DNA from: Linum tenue
Lineage: Eukaryota; Streptophyta; Magnoliopsida; Malpighiales; Linaceae
Length of the DNA stretch: 64,000 nucleotides
Assembly (NCBI GenBank): GCA_946122785.1
Contig: CAMGYJ010000010.1
Span: 50,902,162-50,966,161, forward strand
Reading direction: 5' to 3'
Shown here: one piece after another, positions 34,276-45,925 of the stretch
Layout of the letters: each line of letters opens with the position of its first letter
Position numbering within the stretch: the stretch's first letter is position 1
Translations under genes and position numbers: made by a program
Notes under the pieces: model-generated
What the model was told of the DNA's origin: nothing
The model's database searches: none
What the model saw: the letters and a program-made list of their open reading frames with translations, nothing else

Positions 34276-35356
34276 TAGGGCTGGGAAACAGTCCGGTTCG
34301 GTTTAAACCGGACCGGATTGACCCGGTTTTTTGAAACCGTATTAGACAATCCCACGATCGAAGACGGGATTGGATTGTTACCCGGTTTTAATCAAACCGG
34401 ACTAGATGTAATACGGTTTGGTCCGGTTTTAATAAAAAAACTAGATCTATTTATTCCCTCCAAAAAACGTTGTCGTTTCTGATAAAAAAAACGCTGTCGT
34501 TTAAATTGTATTAAAAGAAATTCCCCTCACCTCCCACTCGGCACACAGTCACACACTCAAACAATACCTAATTCCCCTCACCATCCCAATTCCCCAATCT
34601 ACGCCGCCACTCTCTTCTAAAAAAATCCCCCTAATCCCTAGCTCCGATTTTCATCGATCCATCCTTCACCTTCGCTTCTTCATCTTCTCACCTCCCTCGC
34701 CGCTGCAGAAGTGTGACCATCCTTACATGCATCACCACCGTCCATCGCCATTCAAGTCCTCAACATAGGAGGTCAAGAAAGATCAATTGCTCGCTTCCGC
34801 CGCATCGTCGGTGAGAGAGAGGTCCAGCACTGGTTTGTGGCCCAGATCGGGAATTGTTTCAACTCTGAAATCACCGTCGCTTCGCGCTGTCGCTGTCGCC
34901 CTGAGGAGATCGCGGCCATGAACAGAAGGGGCATCTCGGTGCCATCGGGGAGGAGAGGAGAGTCGGCGGCTGATTCGATGGTTGAGCGGCGATTTCGGCC
35001 GCCGGTCGACTTCTTCTTCGAGAGTAGACGAGAGATAGAGGAGAATCGTGAGGGATAGAGGGACTGGGTGGCCATGACGATTAGGATTTTTTTTGTATCT
35101 GGCCTTTTGTTTTGTGGTGGGCTGAGATTAATTTTGAGAGGGGATTTGGGCTTCAAAGCTGGGCTTGGTGCAAGGCAGGGCTGGTCCCAGTTTCCCGGTT
35201 TTAACCGGGTTATACCTGGTACGGTTTTTCTCCAAATACTAGAAACCGAAATCCGGATTGGACCAGGTTGTATCCGGTTTCCGGTTACAACCAGGACGGT
35301 TTAAACTGGTCGGTTTCCGGTTTGACCGGAAAACTGAAACCAGATTCCCAGCCCTA
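34276..35356. mobile_element. Non-autonomous hAT element nested in MULE
   Basis: Ends TAGGGCTGGGAAAC and its near-inverse (GATTCCCAGCCCTA), with a perfect 8-bp duplication CCACCCGT (34268-34275 and 35357-35364). The outer parts are rich in CCGGTTT/AAACCGG. The centre (34600-35160) is GC-rich with a 127-residue minus-strand frame (34773-35156) of unknown nature. Confidence 0.85.
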
Positions 35357-36600
35357 CCACCCGTCGCTCCCACTCTCTCTTATTGGCTTACGGCTTCGGG
35401 GAGGATGGTGCCGCCGACCCTAGAATCTTTACTTGGATGGAGATATGAAGAAACCATCTTGACTTTCCATTGTAGATTAATCCATTTCACCCTCAATTAC
35501 CCCCCAGAAAGCTCCCTCACTCAAAGACGCCACCTACATCGGATTGATGATTTTCATGTCCGCCGAGACTATCCTCTCCCTGGCGAGGTGGTGAGTGAGA
35601 GGGAGATATTGTGATGTGGGAGAGGGAGGGTGAGGTGGGTGGCCGACGGGGAAGCAAATAGGGGTCAGATCCGCCGGAGAAGGTAGCAGCGACTACGACG
35701 ACCTCGGCTGGGATGGGGATGCTGCCGAAGAAATTAGATTTATTGGGGATGATAAAGAAATTTTATTTTTATTTTATTTTTTAAATGTGATAATGAGGTG
35801 TACATTTAAAATTAGTTAAATTTTATTATTTTATTATTGTCACATCACCCATTTAACGGTCAACTATGAGAGCTGACTGTCACATCAGACAAAGTTAACA
35901 GAGTTGGACGGAGAGTGACCAAATTTGAAGTGTTTAACACATTTTAGTGACCACGAATAGAATTAAATATTTTAGTGACTAAACATGAACCTTTTTAGTA
36001 ATCACAGTGACCAACCTTGCCATTTACCCAAGTGGAAAAGTTTCAAGTCCTTTTATCCCACTCTACATTCTATAACCTTTGTGTTTAGCTATTGTTCGCT
36101 AGGTTTACATCTATTGTCCATTGTGTTTCCCATAACAATTATTGCCTACTAGGTTTTCAACTCCATATTACACAACTATCCACTAGCTTTTCGGCCAAGA
36201 GTTGAGTTACTATTCATTAGTGGCTCCCACACTTCTCCAAGTGCAAGTGGAAAAGTTTCAAGTCCTTCTTTTATCCCACTCTCCATTCTACAACTTCTGT
36301 GTTTAGCTATTGTTGGCTAGGTTTACATCTATTGTCCATTGTGTTACCCATAACAATTATTGCCTACTAGGTTTTCAATTCCCTATTACAGCAACTATCG
36401 ACTAGGTTTTCGACTATGGCTTTTTGCACAAACCATCGTCTTTGCCCACCATTTTGCAGCCCATCTCGAGATGGACTATTTCGAGAGCCAAGGTTTGAGT
36501 TACTATTGATATATGAAAGCCAAGGTTTGAGTTACTATTCATTAGTGGCTCCCACACTCCTCCAAGTGCAAGTGAGAAAATTTCAAGTCCTTCTTTTATC

Positions 36601-37152
36601 TAGGGATGGCAATGGGTCGGGTCGGGGGCGGATAGTGCATATCCGTTACCCTACCCAAAGTACTTCGGGTTTTATCCATACCCATACCCACATGTGAAAC
36701 GGGTAGAAAATCAAAACCATGCCCATACCCGTTCGGGTTTCGGTATCCACGGTTATCCATGGATAGTAATTTCTCTTCATAACTCCAACCAATATGTTAA
36801 CATTCACACGTATTCTTATATTAAGTAAGAGAAAAAGTATGACAAGAATTCACTAGAACGAAGGAAATTAACTAAAACAACACAATTTCATGAAAATGTT
36901 ATATTTATATGCTAAATATAAAATATGTTAGAGAAAAATAATGATTATTTCTAGACAAAATACATATGCATATGTATAATCGGGCGGGTTCGGGTCGGAT
37001 AGTGAGAAATCCATGCCCACCCATTACCCGCAATATTCGGGTTCGGATTTTACCCGTACCCACTAAATGTCCTTCGAGTTCGGGTTTTACCCTACCCGAC
37101 TAAGCCGGATTCGAGCGGATATCCACGGTTACGGATATTTTTGTCATCCCTA
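36601..37152. mobile_element. hAT MITE
   Basis: Ends TAGGGATGGCAA and TTGTCATCCCTA with an 8-bp duplication CTTTTATC (36593-36600 and 37153-37160). Interior rich in GGGTCGGG/CCCGACCC. Related to the MITE in PIN2 intron 1. Inserted in the tandem-repeat field. Confidence 0.85.
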
Positions 37153-37534
37153 CTTTTATCTCACTCTCCATTCTACAACTTTTGTGTTTAACTATTGTTG
37201 GCTAGGTTTACATGTATTGTCTATGTGTTTCCCATAACAATTATTGCCTACTAGATTTTCAGCTCCCTATTACAACAACTATCCACTAGGTTTTCGGATA
37301 TGACTTTTTGCACAAATCATCGCCTTTGCACACCATTTCGCAACCCATCTCGAGATGGGATATTTCGAGAGTCAATGTTTGAGTTACTATTCATTGATAT
37401 ATGAAAGCCAAGGTTTGAGTTACTATTATTCATTAGTGGCTCCCACACTCCTACAAGTGCAAGTGGGAAAGTTTCAAGTCTTTCTTTTATCCCACTCTCC
37501 ATTCTACAACTTTTGTATTTAACTATTGTTGGCT

Positions 37535-38395
37535 AGGTTTTATTTGCCCGGTTTGTGGCAGGAAGGAAGACATTCTAGGACATCTGTTCTTCCATAGCTC
37601 AGTAGCGCGACATCTTGGGCGGCTGGCTGATTTCAAGCATAATCTTCAGACATGGGAAACAATGTCTTTTGTTAGGTTTGTTCCATCTACTTTGTACTCT
37701 AGTGTAGAGTCAGGGGCAAATTTCATGATTCTACATTTGGTCTTTGGTCTTTGATCTATGGAAGAATGGATGTAGGGTAGTGTTTAATTATAAGAAATTG
37801 CGTTTGGATTCACTAATGGCTGAGTGGGGCATCAAGTTAAGGAAGCATATTTTGTGCTCCTTAATCGGGAACCAAACTCACAACAGACGCACGATGTGGA
37901 CTCACGATAAGGATTGTTGGCAGGGAGGTTGAATGAGATAGGTGGGTCTTGAATCCTTCTTTGAAAGGGTTCCTTGTTGAGGCTACATCGAGGGAAGGCC
38001 ATGGGATAACTGGTTTTGTGTTAACGGATGGGTATAAGGGCATCTTGGCATCTTCGACTAACATTTTTTAGGGGATTAATGATCCTTCGTGTTGGAGAAT
38101 TTGGCTGAACGCTATTGTTTTCAAGAGTGTTTGTGACATGGTTTATCTCAAGTTTCTTTTTGTGGTGATGGCGTGATGCAAAGGCTCTCATTGAGAGATG
38201 TGATGCGAGAGACTCTAGCGATGGGAAAGCAGGTGTCATTTTTGCTGAGATTTGTAATTTGCTGGTAGGGATTTAGATGAGGCTCGTTGATTGTAGTGGT
38301 AAAAGGACGTCTCATATAGTTGCTCGACATTCTCAGTTTTTGTTATCTCAAATGTTAGCGTGTTCGATTTGTCGTTTGGTTGCACAATAGGAAGA
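37535..38395 (+). pseudogene. Decayed LINE 3' region (zinc finger and RNase H)
   Basis: The first frame reads CPVCGRKEDILGHLFFHSS, the zinc-binding motif that follows the reverse transcriptase in plant LINEs, then RLADFKHNLQTWETMSF. Further downstream RCDARDSSDGKAGVIFAEICNLL and KRTSHIVARHSQFLL resemble the C-terminal RNase H-like end. Several stops and frame changes separate the pieces. No target duplication was found; the 5' end and reverse transcriptase are absent. Confidence 0.6.
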
Positions 38396-39405
38396 TTGGA
38401 ATGTAAATTTTGTAGAGGGTTGTTATTTGTTGCCCGTGTCTTTACTATTTACTGTCCGTAAATTAAACTAAAATTATTTTTTTGCCCTCCACAATTTATT
38501 TATATTCTATTTCTTAGTTTGGTATTTTAAAGAACCCACACTCATCCTACCCTCACACCACCACCCGACCACCGACCCACAACAACCATAGTCGGAGTGA
38601 TGGCGGCGAGCGCAGAACCACCATCGCCAGCAAAAGTCGCTGGCGAGCAGACGACAACCGTCAAACCACATCGCCAGACCAGCGAATGAGATAACCTCGT
38701 CACCATAGTTATAGATTTTGCCCCATGCGCTCGAAGGTGTCAGACGATGTCCGCTTGTCAGCGTCGGACGGTTATTTACGACGCCGGCGAGCGGACGACG
38801 TCCGACATCTGCGGGCGGTCCCGGTCCGACAAAAGAAAGCGAACCTCGTCCGACCGGTGCAGGCGAACCCCGTCTGACCGGATCAAGCGGACGGTGGCCG
38901 ACACCAGCGAGCAGACGGGTCTGATACAATTTTTTGTTGTTGTTGTTGGTATTTTGATATATATTTATGTTATTGTTTATTTTAGAGTTAATTGATGTTT
39001 ATGTTTATTATGTTTATTTAAAGTTAAATTAATTACACATGGTTTTAGTTATGTTTGTTTTAGAGTTAAATGATCATTAATTTTACAGCTAATAATTTAG
39101 ATTTAATTTACTTCTTTTAGTTTTATTTTAAATAGTTAATCTCGTATATAGTTCTAATTAAGTGATTGCTTTTGTTGTAGAACTAATTAGTTTATTATGT
39201 TTTGTTTTATTGGTATAGCTAATTTCATTTAATAATTTATATTTAATTAAATTGCTTATCATTAAATTATTATTATTTTGTGTAGTTAATTAAATTATTG
39301 CGTTTAGTTTTATTTTGTAGATTTAATTGATTTTAGTATTAATTGATTCATTATTTAGTTGTGTTGAATCATATAATTTGTCCCTAACGACTTGTAAAAT
39401 CATAA
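38396..39405. other. No gene; leader of the MULE transposase remnant
   Basis: 38520-38930 is GC-rich with overlapping open frames on both strands built on GGCGA/TCGCC and GGACG repeats; none is recognisable. 38935-39400 is extremely AT-rich (TTAATTTAT-type sequence). It probably belongs to the 5' untranslated part of the neighbouring transposase remnant, but its terminal repeats were not identified. Confidence 0.35.
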
Positions 39406-41527
39406 TTGCAGGCGGACATGTCTTACAACGTAGAACTAAAAGATGATTACACATACGATTTCCTCAATGGCGTCCAATATGACAATTTCAAAGATGTTGT
39501 AACAGTGACTAAAAACATTGCGATGTCTCTTGGTTTCTTTTTAAGTAAGGGCTCGATGAAGCCACGTGAGTTGCGTTATATGTATTATATGTATTGCGAC
39601 AGATGCAGTAGGGAGAGGAAGTCATACAAGTCGGATCCTTCTAAGGAGAGTCGCGGCAATACAGGTTCAAAAGGGACTAATTGCATGTTCAGAGTTAAAA
39701 TCAAAGAACTATTTGTTGATCCAGATGCTCTTAATGGACCGACATTCTGGGAGATACAAGAAGTGATTGAATTGGAAACCGGTTTGAGGCGAGGGTATCA
39801 CAATCATGAGAAGATGCTTTATCCGGAGGGCCACCGTCAGATGAAGAAAATCAATAAGGAGGATAAAGAATCTCTGAAGCAGATGAGAGATGCTGGGATA
39901 TCTTTGGCGCACCAGAAGCAGACAATGAACATGCAAAAGGGTGACAAAGGGCATCACATCAGCAGGCAAATTTATAACCTCGGGTCAAAGTCTAGGAGAG
40001 ACGACATGAGCGAGATGAATGCAGTCCAGTATGCGTTGCAAGCAGCTGAACGTCAGAATTATCATATAGAGGTTATGAAGGACGATAACGACATGATGAC
40101 CCACCTTTTTTTTGACCATCCAACTTCCATCCAGATGTTGAAGGCTTGGCCGTACGTGATTCTGATCGACTCAACGTATAAGACCAATGCGTATAAAATG
40201 TCGTGGGTGGAGGTCGTAGGTGCTACTCCCGTTGGGAAGAATTTCAACATATATTGTGCTCTCATGAAGGAGGAGACAAAAGAGGCGTATCATTGGTTGT
40301 TGGTGTGTGTCCACGCGTGCCCACTGCCATCATCACCGACCACGAAGGTGGACTACTTGCTACAGTTTCTGGTGTCTTCCCCTACATCTCGCATTTGCTA
40401 TGTGTTTGGCACATCAACACTAATGTGCAGAAGAATTTTATGGAAATATAAGGGAAGGACAAGATGGATTTGGTCAACGAGGCTTACAATGAAGGTTGGT
40501 GTCCTATGCTTTATTCTTGGTCCGAGCAAGGTATGTTGGTTGCATTTGGCCGCTTTAGGGCGAGATGGAGTGTGTAAGATCCACGTTTGTTGCGATACAT
40601 ACAGGGAGTGTGGTGGCCGCATCGAGAGAAGTGGACAATTTGTCATACCAAACATATGTTCCATCTAGGAAATATGAGCACAAACAGGGTTGAGTCATCA
40701 CATTCATCATTGAAAATTTTCCTTCACAACTCGGGGGGTCTATATATAGGGTTGGAAGTTTGGTACCTATATTTGGGATATACTGAATACCTTACCGAAT
40801 TTGTCTATAATTGGTATTACCGAATACACGTATTATTTCTTGGGATTGGGATTCAATTTCACTTGTTATTCGATATTAGGGATTACAGGATTGGGATTGG
40901 TATATACCAAATTACCGAACAATACCGAAATATAATATAGTCTGTATTTTACCCTCTCAACTAGTCTCTCTCATTCACTACTACACGACCTTCAACTACC
41001 AATCTCTTGTTAATTTTATAACACCAAAAAGCAAACACTAGTATTAGTCTTCTCTCAGCCTCCAATTCGTCAAATTAAAGATTACCAATGACAAAAACTT
41101 GAGATGTCACCTCTCCTTCATTCTCCTTATCCATATCCTAGCACTAGCCAAACTCAAGACTATTTGCTTAGTCTCTATGTCCTATATTACACAATCAAAT
41201 CTAATTTATATATTTAATTATTGATTGCAAAGGTACTTAATTTCGTATTCGATAATACCGATTGAGATACCAAAATACCGATTGAGATACCAAAATATTT
41301 AGGGTTTGGGCTTGGGATTGATTTTAGGGTGTAATTCGGTATTAGAGATTTCAGTATTTGGTATTGGGATACCGATACCGTACCGATTTTCACCCTTATC
41401 TATAGACACTGTATGGAAAGGAAACCACCGCTACATTACTAACCAACTCGGGGAGGTTAGGATGACGTTGGAAAACTCTCGACAGAAAACCCTTTCAGCA
41501 GCTGACGGTACACCCTTCACATACTAG
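39406..41527 (+). pseudogene. MULE transposase, frameshifted and interrupted
   Basis: The first frame (39406-40300) carries an N-terminal zinc-binding block with Cys-x2-Cys (CDRC), a later Cys and HNH (GYHNHEKM), as in the FAR1/WRKY-GCM1-type DNA-binding part of MULE transposases, then the catalytic domain start WPYVILIDSTYKTNAYKM (first Asp). After a frameshift near 40305 the next frame continues with PTAIITDHEGGLLATV (second Asp) and LLCVWHINTN (the CxxH-type motif). A further shift leads to GVWWPHREKWTICHTKHMFH and MSTNRVESSHSSLK (likely catalytic Glu). A hAT MITE splits the gene at 40747, and the coding continues at 41405 (TVWKGNHRYITNQLGEVRMTLENSRQ). Stop at 41525-41527. Not functional; 41528-41829 beyond it holds no supported gene. 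Confidence 0.85.
40747..41398. mobile_element. hAT MITE inside the MULE transposase pseudogene
   Basis: Ends TAGGGTTGGAAG and TTTTCACCCTTA; flanks TCTATATA and TCTATAGA (40739-40746 and 41399-41406) differ at one of 8 bases. Interior rich in ATTCGGTATT/AATACCGAA. A related but inverted copy is at 44049-45925. Confidence 0.8.
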
Positions 41528-42820
41528 AGGAGGAAGGTCAGCACACAGACAATTATATTGAAAAGGAGGTTGAAGCATGGTCCAGGAAACCGGACCGTTC
41601 CAGTCGGTTCAATCGAAAACCCACGAACTGGGCTAGATACGAAATGGTAGGCATTTGCTGCCAGAAATACCATGTCGGCCGGTTGTAGCGGTGCAACCGA
41701 CACGAAGCGGAATGTCACCCGGTTTTTTTCCAACGGGCAATGCCCTGTTTTCAAAGGACGCCGTTTATTAAACGAAAAAAAAAACAAACAAAAATCTCAT
41801 CCAAAATCAATTGCCAAGCCAGCCCTAATTAGGGGTGTTCAAATGGTTACCGTGGTAATAACCAAACCAATTAATCAAAAATTTCATTAACCATGGAATA
41901 AAATGTCTTAACCAAACCATACAAATTAACACGAAAACCAAATTAACCAAATCAAAGTTTAATTGGTTTGGTTAATCAGATAATCGGATTAACCAAATAA
42001 CATAACATTACATGAAAACAATTATCTTGTTAATAACCACATATTATTACTATCATAAACTATCATTATATATAAGCAATAATAATAAGACTAACCATCC
42101 ATGATTATCATCAGCATTCGAGTTAATACATCATTGATCATCTCTGCACCTAATATAGTTAGCTTACAACAAAGTCTTAACATAAATATTAAATACATAC
42201 CAATACCACTCATTAGGAAGTTAAGACTCTCCTACAAAACACTTAAACTATACATAGTTGAAGGTGACTGTCATGGTACTGTACGTAATCATAAAGTCTA
42301 GTAGTTGTTCAAAATGTTTTGTTTAGTAAATAGACAAGCCCATTTAATTTTTGGCCCATAATGTTTTGGTTTGTTGTGCACATCTTTACACTACTATATG
42401 AACGTTACAGGTGAAGAGGGGGTTAGATAGAAAAACAAATGCATCTGCGTAGATCAAGGAGGGCTATCTCTGTCATTCTACTTTTTTATTTTTTAATATC
42501 ATTTTAATTTTTCCCCCTTTGTATCTTGCCCGAAGAGACCAGAACTACGTTTTCTCAATTTGGGCTTCTGTTTTTAAGTTTGGGCTTGGTTACATTAAAA
42601 AGGGAAATGGTTTTCCAAATCTAGAAAAAATGGAAAAACTTCTAAATGGTCTCAGACCAATTCTTAAAACAAAAATTTCATGGCAAACCTCATTTTTTAG
42701 AAAACTCAAATTTAATTATTGCTTAGGCAAAGAAGACAGTGTTTTTTATATGATAACATAGTGAATTTGGTGATAGAAGAAATTGATATCAATTGTGTCA
42801 GGAAACATCGAAAATGACAT

Positions 42821-43288
42821 GTGATAGTTCGGGCTTGTTATCCGTGGGTCAGACGGCATGTGTTGTTGGCAATCGGGTTGCAGCATTCAAGGAATAGTCA
42901 ACCCTTATCTGGCTGAGCTGCTAGCGCTCAGGGATGCTATCTCCTTTGTGGCCTCTAGATTCTTGACCCATGTGATAGTCGAAGGTGATTCCGAAGTGGT
43001 CGTCAACCAAGTCCGTCAAGGCATCTCAGAAGACTCGATTGGTGGTCCGGTGCTACGAGAGTGTCTTCATATCCTTAGCTCTTTGTCTGTTTGTATAGAG
43101 TTTAGGGTGGTACCTAGATCCGCCAACAGTGCTGCCCATAGAGTGGCGCGTAAAACACTGCTTTTGTCTCTTGTAGAGCTAGAAACTTTTGATTTCTTGA
43201 GGTGGCTTCTTTAGAGTCTCTTAGGGGTCCTGGATAGAATTGTAAGCCTAACTATTATTTCTCATTGATATCACTCGGAAATTAAAAA
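42821..43288 (+). mobile_element. 5'-truncated LINE with RNase H-like domain
   Basis: A perfect 18-bp duplication (AAACATCGAAAATGACAT) lies at 42803-42820 and 43289-43306, and the insert ends in an A-rich tail, the signature of target-primed reverse transcription. The reading frame has PYLAELLALRDAISFVASR, HVIVEGDSEVVVNQV and VPRSANSAAHRVARK, the RNase H-like (RVT_3) terminal domain of plant LINEs, with the acidic residues at Glu (AELLALRD) and Asp (EGDS). A frame change lies near its start (before 42880). Confidence 0.85.
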
Positions 43289-43689
43289 AAACATCGAAAA
43301 TGACATTATAAGCACTATTAACTTGTTTTCTCTCTAAAATTTACCATCAATCTTATCATTAACGTAAACATGGAGAATGTAAGTTTAGACAATATGAATT
43401 TAAAAAATAATCATAAGTGCCTGAAAAAAGAGAAAAACAAAAACATAAAACTTTAATTATTACGATTTATCAAACTTCATTCGGCCAACGGGCCGCGCCC
43501 AATTCCGGTGAAAATAAAATAGGGAATCACGAAAGTTTGGTTTGATTGGTTGCATAGAAGTATAAATAATTTTGTATGTTAAGTGTATCATTAATTGGTT
43601 AATTGGTTTCATTGGTTAGCAGTGTTAAACCAAACCAAACCACCTAAACCAAATAAGCTAAATTGTTTAACCAAACCAATTATTCAAAT

Positions 43690-43949
43690 TAGAGGTGGCA
43701 GTTCGGTTATTTCGGTTATAACCGGTAACCGATCGCCCGGTTATCGGTTAACCGAAATAACCACCTTCTCTACAGAAAACGACCAAAATAGGTTTCGGTT
43801 TCTCGGTTATCGGTTAACCGAACCACTTTTAAGACCAAAAACCATTTTGTCCAGCCTCCGATAACCGACCGAAGTTCGGTTACTTCGGTTACCGGTTAGT
43901 GGATAACCGGCCGGTTACCGGTTTAATCGGTAACCGAACGGCCACCCTA
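43690..43949. mobile_element. Small hAT MITE (nested)
   Basis: 260 bp; ends TAGAGGTGGCAGTTCGG and CGAACGGCCACCCTA; perfect 8-bp duplication ATTCAAAT (43682-43689 and 43950-43957). Interior built on GGTTATCGGTTAACCG-type motifs. Confidence 0.85.
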
Positions 43950-44696
43950 ATTCAAATCAACCAAACCAAATTCACCGAATGCTACGGGTTAATATGGTCA
44001 CCATGATAACCAATCCGTTTGAACATCCCTAGCCCTAACCCCTAACACTAAGGGTGGAAATCAGTACGTTATCGATATCCCAATACCAAATACCGAAATC
44101 TCGAATACCGAATTACACCCTGAAATCAATCCCAATCCCAATCTCTAAATAATTTCGGTATCCCAATCTCAATCCCAAAATATTTCGGTATCCCAATCAG
44201 TACCTCGGTTTCCCAATCGATATTATCAAATACAAAATTAATTATCTTTGTCATTAATAATTAAATATATAAATTATATTTTATTGTTTAATTTAGAGCA
44301 AATAGACTAAACAAAGAGTCTTGAGTTGCCTAGAGCTACCATCTCAAGTTTTTGTAATTAGTAATCTTTAATTTGATGAATTTGAGGTTGAGAGACGACT
44401 AATACTAGTGTGAAATAGTGATGTAATGATCTATGTATAATTAAATGACACTGTTGGTGGTTGAGAGTTGCGTAGTAGTGAATGAGAGAGTCTAGTTGAG
44501 AGGAGAAAATACACGCTAGCTTATATTTCGGTATTGATCGGTATTTCGGTATATACCGATTCCAATCCCGTAATCCCTAATACCGAATAACAATTGAAAC
44601 TCAATCGCAATCCCAATCCCACAAAATAATACGTGTATTCGGTAATACCAAATATAGACAAATTCGGTACGGTATTCGGTAATATATCAAAGTTAC

Positions 44697-45899
44697 GGGT
44701 AGTTAGCATAAATGGTCACAAAGCTATTCACTTTGTACAAAACGGTCACAAATCTTTCATTTTGCACGTTTCGATAATAAATGTTTGAACTAATAACAAA
44801 AAGGTAATTCCGTCCGTCTCCATCCTCTTGTTAGTTTGGTCTAGTTAGCTATTCTGTCAGCATCCACATCATCAAAATAATTAATAAAAAATAAAATAAA
44901 AAACCAATTAAACCTGACCAACCCACCCCAATCCAATCTAACCCAACTCATTTTTCCCTATCTCCTCTACCTCCGCCTTCTCAGCTTCCGCATTCTCCAT
45001 ACTCATCACTATACATGAAAAGCTTCGGCTAAACTTGGCCAAGAAATGCTTGAGAGAAACAACAATAAGCTCTAGAACAAATCGGACCGCAACAAAACAA
45101 AAATGGAGGCAGGACGGATTCCGCTCAATTGGACAGTAGAGGGGGAAAGACTGGCCGTGAAATATTTCACCGAACGATCCGATGCCGATCTTCCGACCTA
45201 GCTTGTTATTCCCGCCGACGATCTGCTCCATAAGAAGAGGAGCTCGCGTTCCGGTTCCCCATAATCGAACTGGAACTGGCCAAAATCTAAACAAGAACTC
45301 ACAAAGCCAACTGGGAGCTGGGGATTGATGATATCGGCGGCCGGAGAAGTGGAGCGGCAAAGTTGGCTGACCAGAAGGAGAAAGAGGGAGGAAGGATTGG
45401 GGATTGTGGCTTTTTTCCCTCCGTAACAGAAGCCACACAAATTGATGAAAGAAGAGTCAGAAGAGTAAGAAAAAGGAGAAAGAGAAAGAGAAGTCGTCAA
45501 AGTATTGACAAAAAGAGGGGAAAATGTATCGTGGCTGTTTGTCCAGCTTGTTTCCTTTGTAGCTACTCACATCGATAAATTTGAGATTCGTAGCAGTGGA
45601 GACGGTGGCGAACCGGCGGAGAGGGAGAGGAGATAGGGAAGAATGGACTGGGTCGAATTGGGATGGTGGGTTGGTTAGGGTTTAATTAGGTTTTATTTTA
45701 TTTTTTATTAATTATTTTGATGATGTGGATGATGATGAGACAATTGACCGGGCAAAACTAACAGAATTTTGGATGGAGATAGACGGAATTACTTTTTTGT
45801 TATTAGTCCAAACATTTGTTACTGAAGTGTGCAAAATTAAAGGTTTGTGACCGTTTTGTACAAAGTGAATAGTTTTGTGACCATTAATGATAACTACCC
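44697..45899. mobile_element. Pack-MULE carrying casein kinase 1 exon
   Basis: Inverted arms start GGGTAGTTA and share ATGGTCACAAA(A/G)CTATTC and TTTGTACAAAACGGTCACAAA. A perfect 10-bp duplication TCAAAGTTAC flanks it (44687-44696 and 45900-45909). The interior (44930-45650) is unique, GC-rich sequence and includes a casein kinase 1 N-terminal exon on the minus strand. No transposase, so it is non-autonomous with captured host DNA. Confidence 0.85.
45154..45231 (-). pseudogene. Captured first exon of a casein kinase 1 gene
   Basis: Minus-strand ATG at 45231 starts MEQIVGGNNKLGRKIGIGSFGEIFHG. Plant casein kinase 1-like proteins begin M(E/D)xxxGGK(F/Y)KLGRKIGSGSFGE(L/I)YLG, so the start, the glycine-rich ATP-binding loop (GIGSFG) and the length of the first exon all match. 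The kinase similarity ends at about the place where the first intron normally begins; the Val-Ala-Val-Lys segment and the catalytic loop are absent. It cannot make a kinase. The surrounding 5' sequence may be the parent gene's leader. Sense is opposite to plus; whether it is transcribed is unknown. Confidence 0.7.
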
Positions 45900-45925
45900 T
45901 CAAAGTTACCAAACTTCCAGCCCTA

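Larger units (their letters stand above)
33502..36029. mobile_element. 2.5-kb non-autonomous MULE
   Basis: Inverted arms (GG(A/G)TAAAT...GCAAG.TTGGTCACTGTGAT and beyond, about 230 bp) are flanked by a perfect 10-bp duplication AAGTGGAAAA (33492-33501 and 36030-36039). The arm sequence belongs to the same family as the MULE at 53877. A hAT element is inserted at 34276-35356. GC-rich unique sequence (33800-34275 and 35357-35740) may be captured host DNA. No transposase. Confidence 0.85.
24744..37540. repeat. Degenerate noncoding tandem-repeat field, broken by insertions
   Basis: Uninterrupted stretches at 24744-24830, 30830-31611, 32124-33501, 36040-36592 and 37161-37540 share a common order of motifs: CTCCCACACTCCTCCAAGTG, GTTTCAAGTCC, ATCCCACTCTCCATTCTAC, TGTCCATTGTGTTTCCCATA, CTACTAGGTTTTC, TTTGCACAAATCATCGCC and CATCTCGAGATGG. 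Copies are diverged and variably truncated. Part of the field forms a second, roughly 440-bp period (compare 32134 and 32573: CCATACCATATCTACTCAAT onward). I see no coding frame. At least five transposons have inserted between the surviving pieces. Confidence 0.7.
41830..44031. mobile_element. 2.2-kb non-autonomous hAT element with nested insertions
   Basis: Ends TAGGGGTGTTCAAATGG and CCGTTTGAACATCCCTA; flanks GCCCTAAT and GCCCTAAC (41822-41829 and 44032-44039) differ at one base. Contains a truncated LINE (42821-43288) and a smaller hAT MITE (43690-43949). The outer 150 bp are rich in GGTTAAT/ATTAACC. No transposase. Confidence 0.78.
44049..45925. mobile_element. hAT MITE split by a MULE
   Basis: Ends TAAGGGTGGAAAT and ACTTCCAGCCCTA; flanks CCTAACAC and CCTAACGC (44041-44048 and 45926-45933) differ at one base. 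Without the nested element (44697-45899 plus its duplication) it is about 660 bp and resembles the MITE at 40747 in inverted orientation. Confidence 0.75.
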
